Shown here: piece after piece, positions 23,437 to 33,506 of the stretch
How the letters are laid out: each line of letters starts with the position of its first letter
How positions within the stretch are numbered: position 1 is the first letter of the stretch
NCBI GenBank assembly: GCA_009801085.1
Contig: VNWV01000018.1
Span: forward strand, 62,001 to 126,000
From: Lasiodiplodia sp. COLG20
Lineage: Eukaryota; Ascomycota; Dothideomycetes; Botryosphaeriales; Botryosphaeriaceae
Reading direction: 5' to 3'
DNA: 64,000 bases
Position numbers and translations under genes: made by a program
The notes under the pieces: model-generated
Databases searched by the model: none
Told to the model about the DNA's origin: nothing
Seen by the model: the letters and a program-made list of their open reading frames with translations, nothing else

Positions 23437-25104
23437 ATGTCGTCGCCGCAGCCCTCCGAAATCACCGTCGCGAGCTTGCCCGAGCTGCTCAAGGATGACG
23501 CCGCCGTCAAGGTCGGCGGTATTGACGTCGATGGCATTCTGCGCGGCAAGCTGATGGCCAAGTCCAAGTTCCTCTCCATCGCTGAGGCTGGCTTTGGCTT
23601 CTGCTCCGTCATCTTTGGCTGGGACATGCACGACCAGACCTACTTCAAGGAGCTCAAGATCAGCAACGCCGAGAATGGCTACCGCGACGTCATTGCCGTG
23701 CCCGACCTCTCCTCGTACAGGCGCATCCCCTGGGAGAACAACGTGCCCTTCTTCCTCGTTAGCTTCTTTGATCCCGACACCAAGGAGAGCATAAGCGCCT
23801 GCCCCAGGTCGCTGCTGCAGAGGACGGTCGATAAGCTGAAGGCGCAGGGAATGGGTGCCATGGCCGGAGGTAAGGTTATGCCTATGGCTGTCGACTGGCA
23901 CTACATGCGCACCATCCATGGAGCAAGTCATGTACGATTCCGTGGTGCTGATTGCTTGATGTGTAGCCGAGTACGAATTCTACCAGTTCAAGGCCCCCGC
24001 CTCCCAGGACACCAGCGAACGGAATTCCTCCTCGACCGCCGCATTTCTGAGGGACAACCCTACCCATCAGTTGCCTGCCCTGACCGAGGGTATGTTTGGT
24101 TACAGCTTGACCAGGCCAGTGCACAACCAGGAATACTATTATGGCATCTTCGACGCCTGCGCCAGTTTCAGATGCGGCATCGAAGGCTGGCATACCGAGA
24201 GTGGGCCAGGTGTTTTTGAGGCTGTAAGAATCCGAAGCGACGTTTGAAGAGCCGTTGATTCTAATTCAGCGCTAGGCACTCGAGTTCGGCGAGATTAGAG
24301 AAATGGCCGACAAGGCCGCGCTTTTCAAGTATGTGCTCCTGGCGAAATCTAGTAAACGGTCGCAGGCTGACTAGCTATCTCAGGCTCACCGTCAAGTCCC
24401 TCGGCTCCAAGTTCGGCATAACGCCTTGCTTCATGGCAAAGCCGCGCTCTGGTCTCCCGGGCAACAGCGGCCACATGCACGTCTCGCTGGTTGACGAGAG
24501 CGGCACGAACCTCTTCTACCGTGGTTCTGAGGACCCCAACCCTCCGTTCCCAGACGTGCGGTACCTGTCAGATCTCGGCCGGCACTTCTTGGCGGGTCTC
24601 CTCGAAGGCCTGCCCGACATCATGCCCATCGTAGCGCCCACGATCAACAGCTACAAGCGTCTCGTCGAGAACTTCTGGGCGCCTGTGACCGTCTCGTGGG
24701 GCCTGGAGCACCGTGCTGCCTCGATCCGCCTCATCACCCCTCCCACCGCGAGCCCCAAGGCCTGCAGGTTCGAGGTTCGTGTTCCTGGCGCCGATACCAA
24801 CCCTCATCTCGTGCTCGCAGCCATCCTTGCACTGGGCTGGCGCGGTGTCGAGAAGAAGTTGGAGCTCACTCTGCCGCCGCTCGGCAAGGGCCAGAACGTC
24901 GGCGGCGTAGAAGACAAGGGCCAGCGGCTGGCGAAGAGCTTAAAGGACGCCACGGCCACCATGCTCAGGCCCGGCAGCGTCGCCAGGGAGGCATTGGGCG
25001 ATGAATTCGTAGAGCACTTCTGTGGCACGAGGGAGCATGAGATCAGGCTGTGGGATGAGGCAGTCACTGATTGGGAGTTCAGGAGGTACATCGAGACGGT
25101 TTAG
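23437..25104 (+). CDS. Glutamine synthetase, type I-like (FluG C-terminal / PuuA-like)
   Basis: This is an ATP-dependent ligase that activates the gamma-carboxyl of glutamate. In this branch the amine acceptor may be ammonia or an amine rather than ammonia alone. Exons are 23437-23869, 23967-24223, 24276-24328 and 24384-25104; 1,464 nt give 487 aa, about the length of bacterial GS-I and well above the roughly 360 aa of the fungal GS-II housekeeping enzyme. The N-terminal beta-Grasp region starts with VGGIDVDGILRGK. The catalytic domain shows GWHTESGPGVFEA, GNSGHMHVSL, APTINSYKRL, the active-site RAASIRL and GADTNPHLVLAAIL. There is no amidohydrolase domain in front, so it is not a full FluG. 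It sits upstream of the glutamate-cysteine ligase paralogue on the same strand. Substrate specificity is unproven. Confidence 0.88.
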
Positions 25105-26428
25105 ACGCATGTCGTCCTTGTAAAGCGTTTTTGTTTTATGTTCCGTCTGGCTCGATGTTTTGAAGCAGACGCTGCTGCTTTTGCTACAGCAGCTCCGAGT
25201 GTTTTGTCTTGATATCCCCTATCAACGATTTTTCCTGTAGGACAATTGATGGAACTGTCTTGCGCCATTGGCCAGGAATGAGAACAACCGCTTTTCCTTC
25301 TTGGGGATCGAATTGATTGGAATAGTATGGCTACGTCACGGCTGGTCGAAAAGCGTTCGAAAGATGATGTAACACCTTCAGTGGGGCACACTAACATGGA
25401 TCTTGCATCTTGCAGAAGCACCACCACCTTCCTCCCGGTACGCGCGGGGTTCTCGTCGATCATGCTGCAAGCTTGTTCGCTTCTATCCTATTCTCCGAGA
25501 CCTGGAAAGACAAGCTTCGCCAAGGATAAGATGGTATCCACAGCTCCGATAGGCCATGCGATGATCCCGCGTGGTTAGTAAGGGAGAACATTGGCCAGTG
25601 TTGACAGACAGGAGCAGACGGACGGACATGGTGCCCGACAAGATTGCACGCACGGAACAACTCGGCCCTATGCTGTGGCATTGCCAATCTTTGGCGGCTC
25701 TAGCTTTGCCCAGAAGTTCAACGAGGATTCTCAGGATGAGATCCTTGTGTCTTTGCATTATCTGGCCCTTGAGGCAATGCGAACAGAGCCGCGATTGGTC
25801 CATGGCCTCGACAAGCTAGCCAAGATACTGCGCCATTTCAAGAGGTGATTTCCTACATACCAAACTGTATTTGCGGAAGCAACTATCAAGCAAGAAGCCT
25901 GTGACTTCTTTCATCGACCTGCTACACGGCGTGTTTTCCAAGCCCGTTGCGCTACTGGACAGCCTCAAATCAAAGATGATCAGTCTCAATGACAATATGG
26001 GTAAATAATACCAAGGCTTGACGGTCAAACTCCTCGTCACAAGTTTCGGTGTGGCTGACAACGTGAAAGCAAGATATCAAGCTACAGGATGGGATTCGAG
26101 AGTAGGTGGTTGAAGTGTTGGAGGGGTGGTTTAAGCGGGCGGACCGGGCTGTTCCCTGTTCAGTTCCTGAATTGACTTCCAGGCACAACGCAACTAAAGC
26201 ATATGCAGCGAATAACAGCTCCAAAAGCTATCGCGGCGCCTAATACACTATTACTAACAAGATATTCTTTAAGATATTCAAGGAAGGTAACATGGAAAAT
26301 GATGTCATTGCTGACAAGCTTACTTTTTATTAATTGGCTAAATTCAATCTTACCTCAGCACCAAGGGGCTTAAAACTGTCAAAACCCTCGGGAAGTATTG
26401 ATGCTTGGAAGTAACGAAATTTTGGAAA
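25105..26428. other. Intergenic with an unassigned ORF
   Basis: 1.3 kb lie between the two glutamate ligases. A plus-strand ORF at 25591-25848 has a protein-like second half (FGGSSFAQKFNEDSQDEILV, then SLHYLALEAMRTEPRLVHG) ending at a possible donor (AAGAG/GTGATT), but I find no upstream start exon, downstream exon or family. It may be an exon of an unrecognised gene or a gene relic. The 3' end is the promoter of the next gene. Confidence 0.35.
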
Positions 26429-28543
26429 ATGGAAGACGTGTAAGTTCTTGTGTATCTTATCAAGTACATCGCATTTCTTGACCGTACGCAGCGCAGCGGA
26501 AATTGTACTCTTTCCAGAGACAGATGAACTTGCTCCTCTTGTTCGCGAGAAAGCTATTGAAGTAAACACCCCCTGCAACGAACAATGCAACCGTTTCTCA
26601 CCAATTATCAGGAATGCATAGATGTGTGGAAGAAAGGTCAAGAAATCAAGGATTTCCCGCCCCTCTGGGGTGATGAGGTTCAGCTCAACGCACGCTAAAA
26701 CTGAAGGCTGAGCTGACAAGCTGAAAGATTGAATACACGCTTTTGGAACTGGACGAGTCCACAAGGAAAGTGAAGTTCTGTCTGAAGGCAGATGAAGTTT
26801 TTGAGCAACTGCAGACTTCAGCAGAAGCTGGAGCCTACACACAAGAGCTGGGAGGATTTCAGATCGAGTCGAAACCCGCGAAACCCTTCGACAGCAGCGC
26901 AGAATCTCTACTATCCGTAGAACGGGACATGGCTGCAAGGTATACGCCTCCTCCTCCTCCTCCTCCTCCTCCTCCTCCACCACCACCCCACTCCCCTGAA
27001 AGCCCGCCGTTTTTAACCAAACCTTTTTACAACCAGGAGAGCCACCATCGCCGCGCGCCTGATCGGCCCTGGCAACAACAACGCCCTCTTCCCCTTCACC
27101 ATCACCACCTTCCCCCGCCTCGGCACCCACTCCGACGTCCTCGCCTCCCTCACCACCAGCCCCGCCCTCCTCGCGGGCCCCTCCCGCTACCGCGCCGTCC
27201 AACACCACATCACCACCCGCCGCCGCAGAGGCGCCGCCGACATCCCACCCATCGCCGTCCCCCTCTTCCTCGACCGCAACACTCTCTCCTCCCCAGACCT
27301 CCTCCCGCCCTTCATCACCGTCCCCAACAACCCGGTCACCACCTCCTCCGCCTCCTCCAACAGCGCCAGCATAACCTTCCACCCCGACGAGCTACTCCTC
27401 GGCGCAACGCAGTGCTGCCTGCAATGCACTTTGCAAGTCTCATCCGCCCCCGCCGCGCTCCGCCTGCATGACCACGCGCTCGCGCCGCTGGGGCCCGTCA
27501 TGCTGGCGCTCAGCGCCGCTACGCCTGCTTACCGTGGATACCTCGCTGACACGGACGTGCGGTGGGATGTGCTGAGGCAGCTGGTAGATGATCGGGATGG
27601 GGGGGAGCGGCGGGGGCAGGGGGTGTATGGGGCGAGGTATGGGGTTGGGGAGGTGTGGTTGACGGAGGTGCCGCCTGGGGAGGATGAAGAGGAGTGGGGG
27701 TTGGAGGGGTTGAGGGTGGATGAGGGGGTGGTGCGGAGGTTGGTCGGGGGAGGGGTGGAAGAGAGGGTGGCGAGGTATTATGCTGGGGCGTTGGGGAGGC
27801 CGTTGTTTGTGTATCCGAGGGCGTTTGCGGATGCGCTGCGTGCTGGTGGGAAGGAAGAGGTGCATGGTGCTGGTGCTGGTGGCGGGAAGGTCCCGCCCAA
27901 TGCCAACTTCGAGGCCATGCACAAGGCTTTCTTTCCGCACGTCAAACTCAAGAACCCTACTGCCGAGGGCGAGGGCTGGCGCGTTGAATTCCGGCCCATG
28001 GACGTGCAGCTTACGGACTTTGAGAACGCGGCGTACGTCGTGTTCGTGGTGCTTGCGGCGCGGGCGGTGGAGCGGTTTGGCGTCGATTGGCGCGTCCCGC
28101 TGGGAAAGGTGTGGGAGAACTTCGACCGCGCGCACCCCCGGGATGCGGTCAGGTGGCAGCGTTTTTGGTGGAGAGTGGGGGATGGTGGTGACGACAGAGT
28201 GAATGGGGTGGAGGGGAAGCGGCCCAATGTTGCGTTGCTGACTGCTGATGAGATCGTTAACGGCTGCCAGTCTTTCAAGGGGATTTTGGCGCTCGTGGAG
28301 GACTACATGATGGAAGAAGGGTTCTCTCCCGAAGAGCAGGAGCAGTTGCGGCCGTACCTGGACTTGATTAGCGGCAGAGCCAGCGGCAGGCTCCGTACTA
28401 CGGCGCGGTTCATCCGGGACTTTGTGATGCAGCATCCTGAATATGCCCGGGACAGCCAGATTTCTGAAGGTATCTGCTTCGATTTGCTTCAGGAAATTAG
28501 GAGAATGGTAGATGGAAAACGGGGGGATGCGATGTTCACTTGA
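26429..28543 (+). CDS. Divergent glutamate-cysteine ligase catalytic subunit (GCS family)
   Basis: This enzyme family joins glutamate through its gamma-carboxyl to cysteine, the first step of glutathione synthesis. Exons rebuilt from homology are 26429-26439 (11 nt), 26492-26561, 26612-26677, 26728-26939 and 27037-28543; 1,866 nt give 621 aa with every junction in frame. N-terminal hallmarks are VREKAIEECIDVWKKG, LWGDE joined to IEYTLLELDE, and PFTITTFPRLG. The core has CCLQCTLQ (usually CCLQVTFQ), ALSAATPAYRGYLADTDVRW, QLVDDRD, GWRVEFRPMDVQLTDFENAA and KGILALVEDYM. Identity to the canonical enzyme is interrupted by a Gly/Glu-rich insert near the middle, and the start lacks the usual MGLL-type opening. 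It is probably a paralogue, not the housekeeping GSH1. The third intron uses a GTTCAG donor. A pyrimidine microsatellite sits in the fourth intron. Confidence 0.85.
26947..26988 (+). repeat. CTC/CAC trinucleotide microsatellite
   Basis: About ten uninterrupted copies of CCT/CTC are followed by CAC units, lying inside the fourth intron of the glutamate-cysteine ligase gene, upstream of its acceptor. It extends the polypyrimidine tract of the intron. Confidence 0.9.
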
Positions 28544-29415
28544 CGCTCTCAGCTCCATCACAGTATTTCAAACTCGTCAACATAACAACTCGCTCCCTCA
28601 TTTGTCCCTAAAGAGAAGTCGATATAGCTACTAAAGCTTGCAGTTGATGTGATTAATGAGACTTATCGCGATACTTGAAATAGTGTTAAGGCTTACCCAT
28701 AAATGTAAGACCTGATCAGCGTACTAGAAGCGTTGCACAACCAAATCAACGCCAGTGAGTGCGTATGTAGGCTGCCTCCATCAACAACATACATAAATAG
28801 ACAAATTGGGTAAAAATCATAAAACCAGCCTTTTTTGACCTAATCATGTACTAATAATTAGCAGCTGGTGCCTGTAATTAGCATGGGCCGTCACTTGGCG
28901 TCGCGTTCTGGATAGCCTTGTAGCCAGGGGGATATCGCAGCCGACGGCTACCATTAAGAGCAGCAGTAAGGCCTAAGGCCTACCTATGCCTCCACTCTTC
29001 ATCGGAAAAATAACATATGTGAGTAGTTGAAGCCATCGTCTGGACGGTAGCTTAACTGACCTTGACATGAGCAAAAAACAAATCTACACTAGCCATCGGC
29101 TGCGGAAGGGGACTGTAGCTAACCACGTACAGATCGGCACGCCTAGAAATACGTAGTACTCAAAACTCGGCGAAGCCTTGTGCTTGGGCAAACGGTCCTA
29201 TTAGGAAGCGCCACAGTGTGAAAAGGTGGGTTCTGGTGGGGCGCAGCAGCCCAGTGCTCTGAACGAGGCTATGCCTCAGCTCCACCTTTCAGCTGCCTTC
29301 GGCCTTGCCTTCAGCCTTGCCTTCAGCGCAAACAATATATTTATTGTTGCCAGAATCCCCAGAAATACCTTCCAAGCCCTTTCATTCTGGGGGGCGGGTG
29401 CTTCCAGTTCCAATT
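28544..29415. other. Intergenic, promoter of the NLR gene
   Basis: 872 bp, AT-rich, with no coding motif. Near 29295-29325 a short direct repeat of GCCTTCAGCCTT-like units lies about 100 bp before the NLR start codon. Confidence 0.45.
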
Positions 29416-32400
29416 ATGGCACCACAGCCGACCATCAAGTAAGTCACAACAGTCCGCACTTGTCCTTCTCACCGTACTGACCATCTTAGTGCGGAGCTTG
29501 AAAGGGCTATCGAGGCCGCGAGAGAGTCATTCTCGCGTCTTCCAGATGGGGATGAGATCTTTCAGAAATGCAAGACTGGACAGCTTTCTATTCTCGACGT
29601 CGTCAAGGCTGCCCGAGGATCATTTCGGAACAAAAAATCGACCAAGCGGCTGGAAAACCTAGAAAAACACATTGCGTGGCTCCAAGGCCTTTCAAGCGTC
29701 ATTGATGCTGCTGTTCAGACGAAAGCCGATTTAATGTGCCCCGTATGGGCGCCCATCAAGTTCGTTTTAAAGGTCTCCAATGACCATTCCCGCGCAACGG
29801 ACCAAATCCTCCTCATGCTTGACACTATAACACAAGGAATGGGTCATGCTAGCTTGTACAAAGATCTTGAATCAGACGCAGACATCGATGCCGCTCTCTT
29901 AGCCCTCTTCAAGGATGTCGTTGATTATTGCATTCAAGCCACAGTGTTCTTTGGGCGCTCGGCATTCAGTAAGAATATCCCGGGGAAATCGTGTGCCTCG
30001 CTAACAGTCTCAACAAGAGCGATTTACAAGTATGGTAGCCAAACCATACAAGTACGAGTTCTCCCAGATGCGAGATAGGATTCGAGAGCATACCACACAT
30101 TTGCACCGTCTCGTCATAGAGAAAGAAGCCATCCGTGCGGCACAGGCCAGAGAGGGTGAGCGACTACCTCTTGCATTAGTTTTTGCCCTCCTAATGATTA
30201 TGTAGAAGATCGAAAAGTCCGCTGCCAGGCGTGGCTCCGGCCGTGCAGCATGAACAAAGTCCACGAGAGACACATCAGAACTCGAATCTCCGGCACATGC
30301 GAATGGATACAAAGCAACCAAACCTTCTCAGAATGGAAAAGCACACCCTCCACAACAGCTGCAGAGACAATGCTCTGTATCTTTGGTGTTCATGGGAGTG
30401 GGAAATCCGTACTTGCTTCTGCAATTTTCGAAGGCCTGAAGGCAGAAGGGCACAACGTTGTGCTCTTCTCATTCTCCGCCACCGACGTGGACAGGCAGAC
30501 AGCAAATTCTGTGGCACGCTTTCTGTTATCACATCTGCTCAGCCGAGGCTCCCGAGAGTCAGTCGATGGTATCTACACCATGTTCAGTGATGAGCGACAC
30601 CCAAGCACCCCGCAGTTGTGGGGACTCCTCCAAGACTTACTGCTACAAGAAACACAACCCACTTTCTACATTTTCGATGGCTTAGACGAGGCTTCGGATG
30701 ATCAAAAAGATATCATCAATGATATGCTCAAGGTCCTTGAGCACTGTCTGGAAAGCAAATGTCTTTTTCTTGGACGACCTCAAGCATTCGACAAGATCAC
30801 AGAGTCGGAAATCCCACGCAATCGACGGATCGAAATGAATCAGACCCTCACGCAGCCTGATATTGAGGTTTTCATTGACACGAACATCAAGAAACTCGAT
30901 ACTCTTCGGAGCCAAGGTCTGCGCACCCACGCATCAGAGGTTTTGAAGAGAAATTGCGGGAGTATGTTTCTTTGGGCGGATCTCATGATAAACGACCTTT
31001 CGCATGCTCACAGCAAGCACGATACCATAAAGAAACTTGAAAATCTCCCACGAGGCTTGGAAGCGGCATATCAACAGACATTCTCACGCCTGAAACGACT
31101 CCACGAGAACGAGCAACATCTGCTTCGCAACGTCTTGACTTTCGTTGTGACTGCTCGCCGTCCATTGAGCCCTTTGGAGATTTCATGGGCCCATGCTTTA
31201 CAGTCTTCCTCGGATTCGAACGGTGAAGTTCCCGTTCAGGATTTCCTTCTCGAAAAACCAGATGACTGCATATTGCACATCTGCGGAGACTTTGTCAGCA
31301 TCTACAATGATCGAGTGCACCTGAACCACTCTTCTATCAAAGATTTTCTCACCAGCATCCACTTTCTCGAGCAATCAAACCCCAAGACAGACCTCAAGAA
31401 ATTTCACATTGATACGCGAGGCGCGAATGCACTTCTTGCAGACCTTTGCCTTGATTACCTGGACATGGATGACCATGGATTTCCCATAAGGGAGCCTGAC
31501 ACTCTCGAAGATCTCAGGAAGCTGCACCCGTTTATGGAGTACGCATCCTACAATTTCCTTTTCCATGTGCAAAGCTCGGGATTAGGCCTTTCCGGAAGGA
31601 CAGACAAACTCGAGTCACTGTTTAGCTCAACTCGAGCGATATCGTACCTCGATCACCTGACTATAGCTTGGAGCGAAGCCGAGTTCGACCCTTCAATTTT
31701 GCTGACAGACTCGACGCTCACTGACAGCGAGGATGGAGAAATCATTCGACGGCTCATCGAAGTCCTTCTTGACCAAGTCAATCGAGAATTGATTTTTCGA
31801 ACGAAAAAGTTCGGGAAATATGATGCGCGAACAGAGCACTTCAGAGCTTTGGTGCCACTTCTTTTATTTGCTATGGGTACCCCAGAAGATCCGCAAGAAG
31901 TCTGGGACAGCAAATATGTTGATACAGAACCAGCGAACGAAAATGCTTCAATATCTGCAGCCAGCCACTCACCATATACGATCGCTGCTGCACACGCTAT
32001 CACAATTCTCCAAAGTGCTCAAGCAATCAACTCCCAGCACCAAGTTTCCATAATATTGGGCTTTATCTCTCAGATGCGAAGGAATTTCATCGATCCGCTC
32101 CAACTACTTTACGAACTGTTCCTCAGAAAAGCACTCTCGCTTCCTGTGTATGCAGTTCTCGGCATTGCCATGCTCTATCACGATCGCAACAGAATTGAGC
32201 AGGCATTCCAGCTTTGTTTAAAGATTTTGCCCCACGTTGAAGGCCGTAGCACACTTGAAGAAAGGTGGACATGCTTGCTGCTTGGCTGCTGCTTGCATAG
32301 ACTGAGACGAAATGACGAGGCAATCACGTATTTGATTCGTGGCTCTGGAGGCCGCGAAATAAACCCCTTAATGACAAGAAACGTTCTCGCAGAGGCATTC

Positions 32401-33123
32401 GGCGGCGCATTTCGATTTGAAGAAGGTGTATCGACGTTGCGATCAATAATGGCCGAAGACAAAAAGAGATATGGCAAGACGCATGTTTGTGTGGTCGTAA
32501 CCGAATTAAACATAGGCTTACTGTTGGGACATGAAGATCAGCACGAAGAATCCCTCGCCTGCTATCGTCGTGCATTAAAGATGACAACAAAAGCCACAAC
32601 CACCAACAACCGATTGAATGGTCCACAGATTCTACAAGAAACGCTCGCCAGCATGGTGGACCAGCTCGATTATTCGGGTTTCTATCGAGAGGCACTTGGT
32701 TTGTTCGAGGAAAACTGCGTGGAAACTCTTGAGAAGCATCCGAAATGGTTCCAAGCAGACATTAACTGCTTTTTGGGCCTATTGTGTTTCCGAATGAGGG
32801 GGGAACATGAGGACTTCCTTCCGCGCGCGCTCAACCACTTCGAGAAGGCGTATCTAGCCGAAAGAGAATGCCGCGGGAAGCCCACTCCAGGAAAGCTCCA
32901 TGAATATCTCTTCGATATCGAAGAAACTAAAACTCGCGAGGAGTTTGATGAGTATGATAAGCTCTTAGAGCAAGCGTGGGGCTTTCTCAGTAAATGTAAT
33001 CGCTCTGATACAGAACAAGAGCTCAGGTGTTTTCGGGAGGCGCTTGATCATTTAGTTCAGCAGGTAACAGGTTCAGAATCAGAATCAGAATCAGAGTCAG
33101 AAGAGGAAGAGGAAGATATTTAG
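29416..33123 (+). CDS. NLR-like STAND protein: fungal N-terminal domain, NACHT, TPR-like repeats
   Basis: This is a fungal NOD-like receptor, a family of switch ATPases linked to non-self recognition. Exons are 29416-29438, 29490-29968, 30018-30155 and 30206-33123; 3,558 nt give 1,185 aa. Residues about 1-210 match the fungal STAND N-terminal (Goodbye/DUF7708-like) layout: helices with VWAPIKFVLKVSNDHSRA, then DAALLALFKDVVDYC and ATVFFGRSAF. The NACHT NTPase has its P-loop GVHGSGKS at 274-281 and Walker B with the paired acidic residues in FYIFDGLDEA at 367-376. LNHSSIKDFL closes the winged-helix-like part. From about 845 to 1,105 degenerate helical repeats resembling TPRs follow. The tail is a Ser-Glu repeat. 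The third junction (G/AA) and the AAG acceptor of the second intron were chosen for frame and family fit. Ligand and effector activity are unknown. Confidence 0.88.
33072..33102 (+). repeat. TCAGAA hexamer repeat encoding the Ser-Glu tail of the NLR
   Basis: Four to five tandem TCAGAA/TCAGAG units encode alternating Ser and Glu just before the stop codon. Such hexamers keep frame when they expand or shrink. Confidence 0.85.
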
Positions 33124-33506
33124 TCTGAATGAAAGGCAGGCGGAAGTTGTCTCTTGGTTGTTGTTTGGGTTTCACAAAGAGCGTGTTTGTCTACTTAGTT
33201 TTGCTTATCTATCTTAGTAGTCCTCTTCCAAATCTCATTGAGCTTGTCCACTCAGTCGTTTGTCATCCGCTGGTCATGGTCCGATCGAGGGATATAAATA
33301 CCGACACCATCACACGCGCGCATGCAACCCCTCTTCCACGCATACGTTCTGAGCGTAAACCACTTATGAATTTGAATCAAAACGCCATTCCATTTTCCAA
33401 TCCCACCCTCATGATTCCGACCATCCTTTTCTATCCATCCTCTTCCCTTCTTTCTTGATTTCCGTCTTTCCCGCCGTTTCCTTTTCTCTTTCTCTCTATT
33501 TCTTTT
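33124..33506. other. Convergent 3' flanks, pyrimidine-rich
   Basis: 383 bp between the ends of the NLR and the metalloreductase genes, very rich in C and T on the plus strand (purine-rich downstream of the reductase stop). No gene. Confidence 0.5.

Noticed and set aside
26330..27382. 350-codon minus-strand ORF with Gly/Glu/Val runs
   Set aside because: It is the antisense shadow of the glutamate-cysteine ligase exons and of the CTC microsatellite.
27440..28561. 373-codon minus-strand ORF rich in His, Pro and Arg
   Set aside because: Antisense to the last ligase exon, whose sense frame carries conserved GCS motifs.
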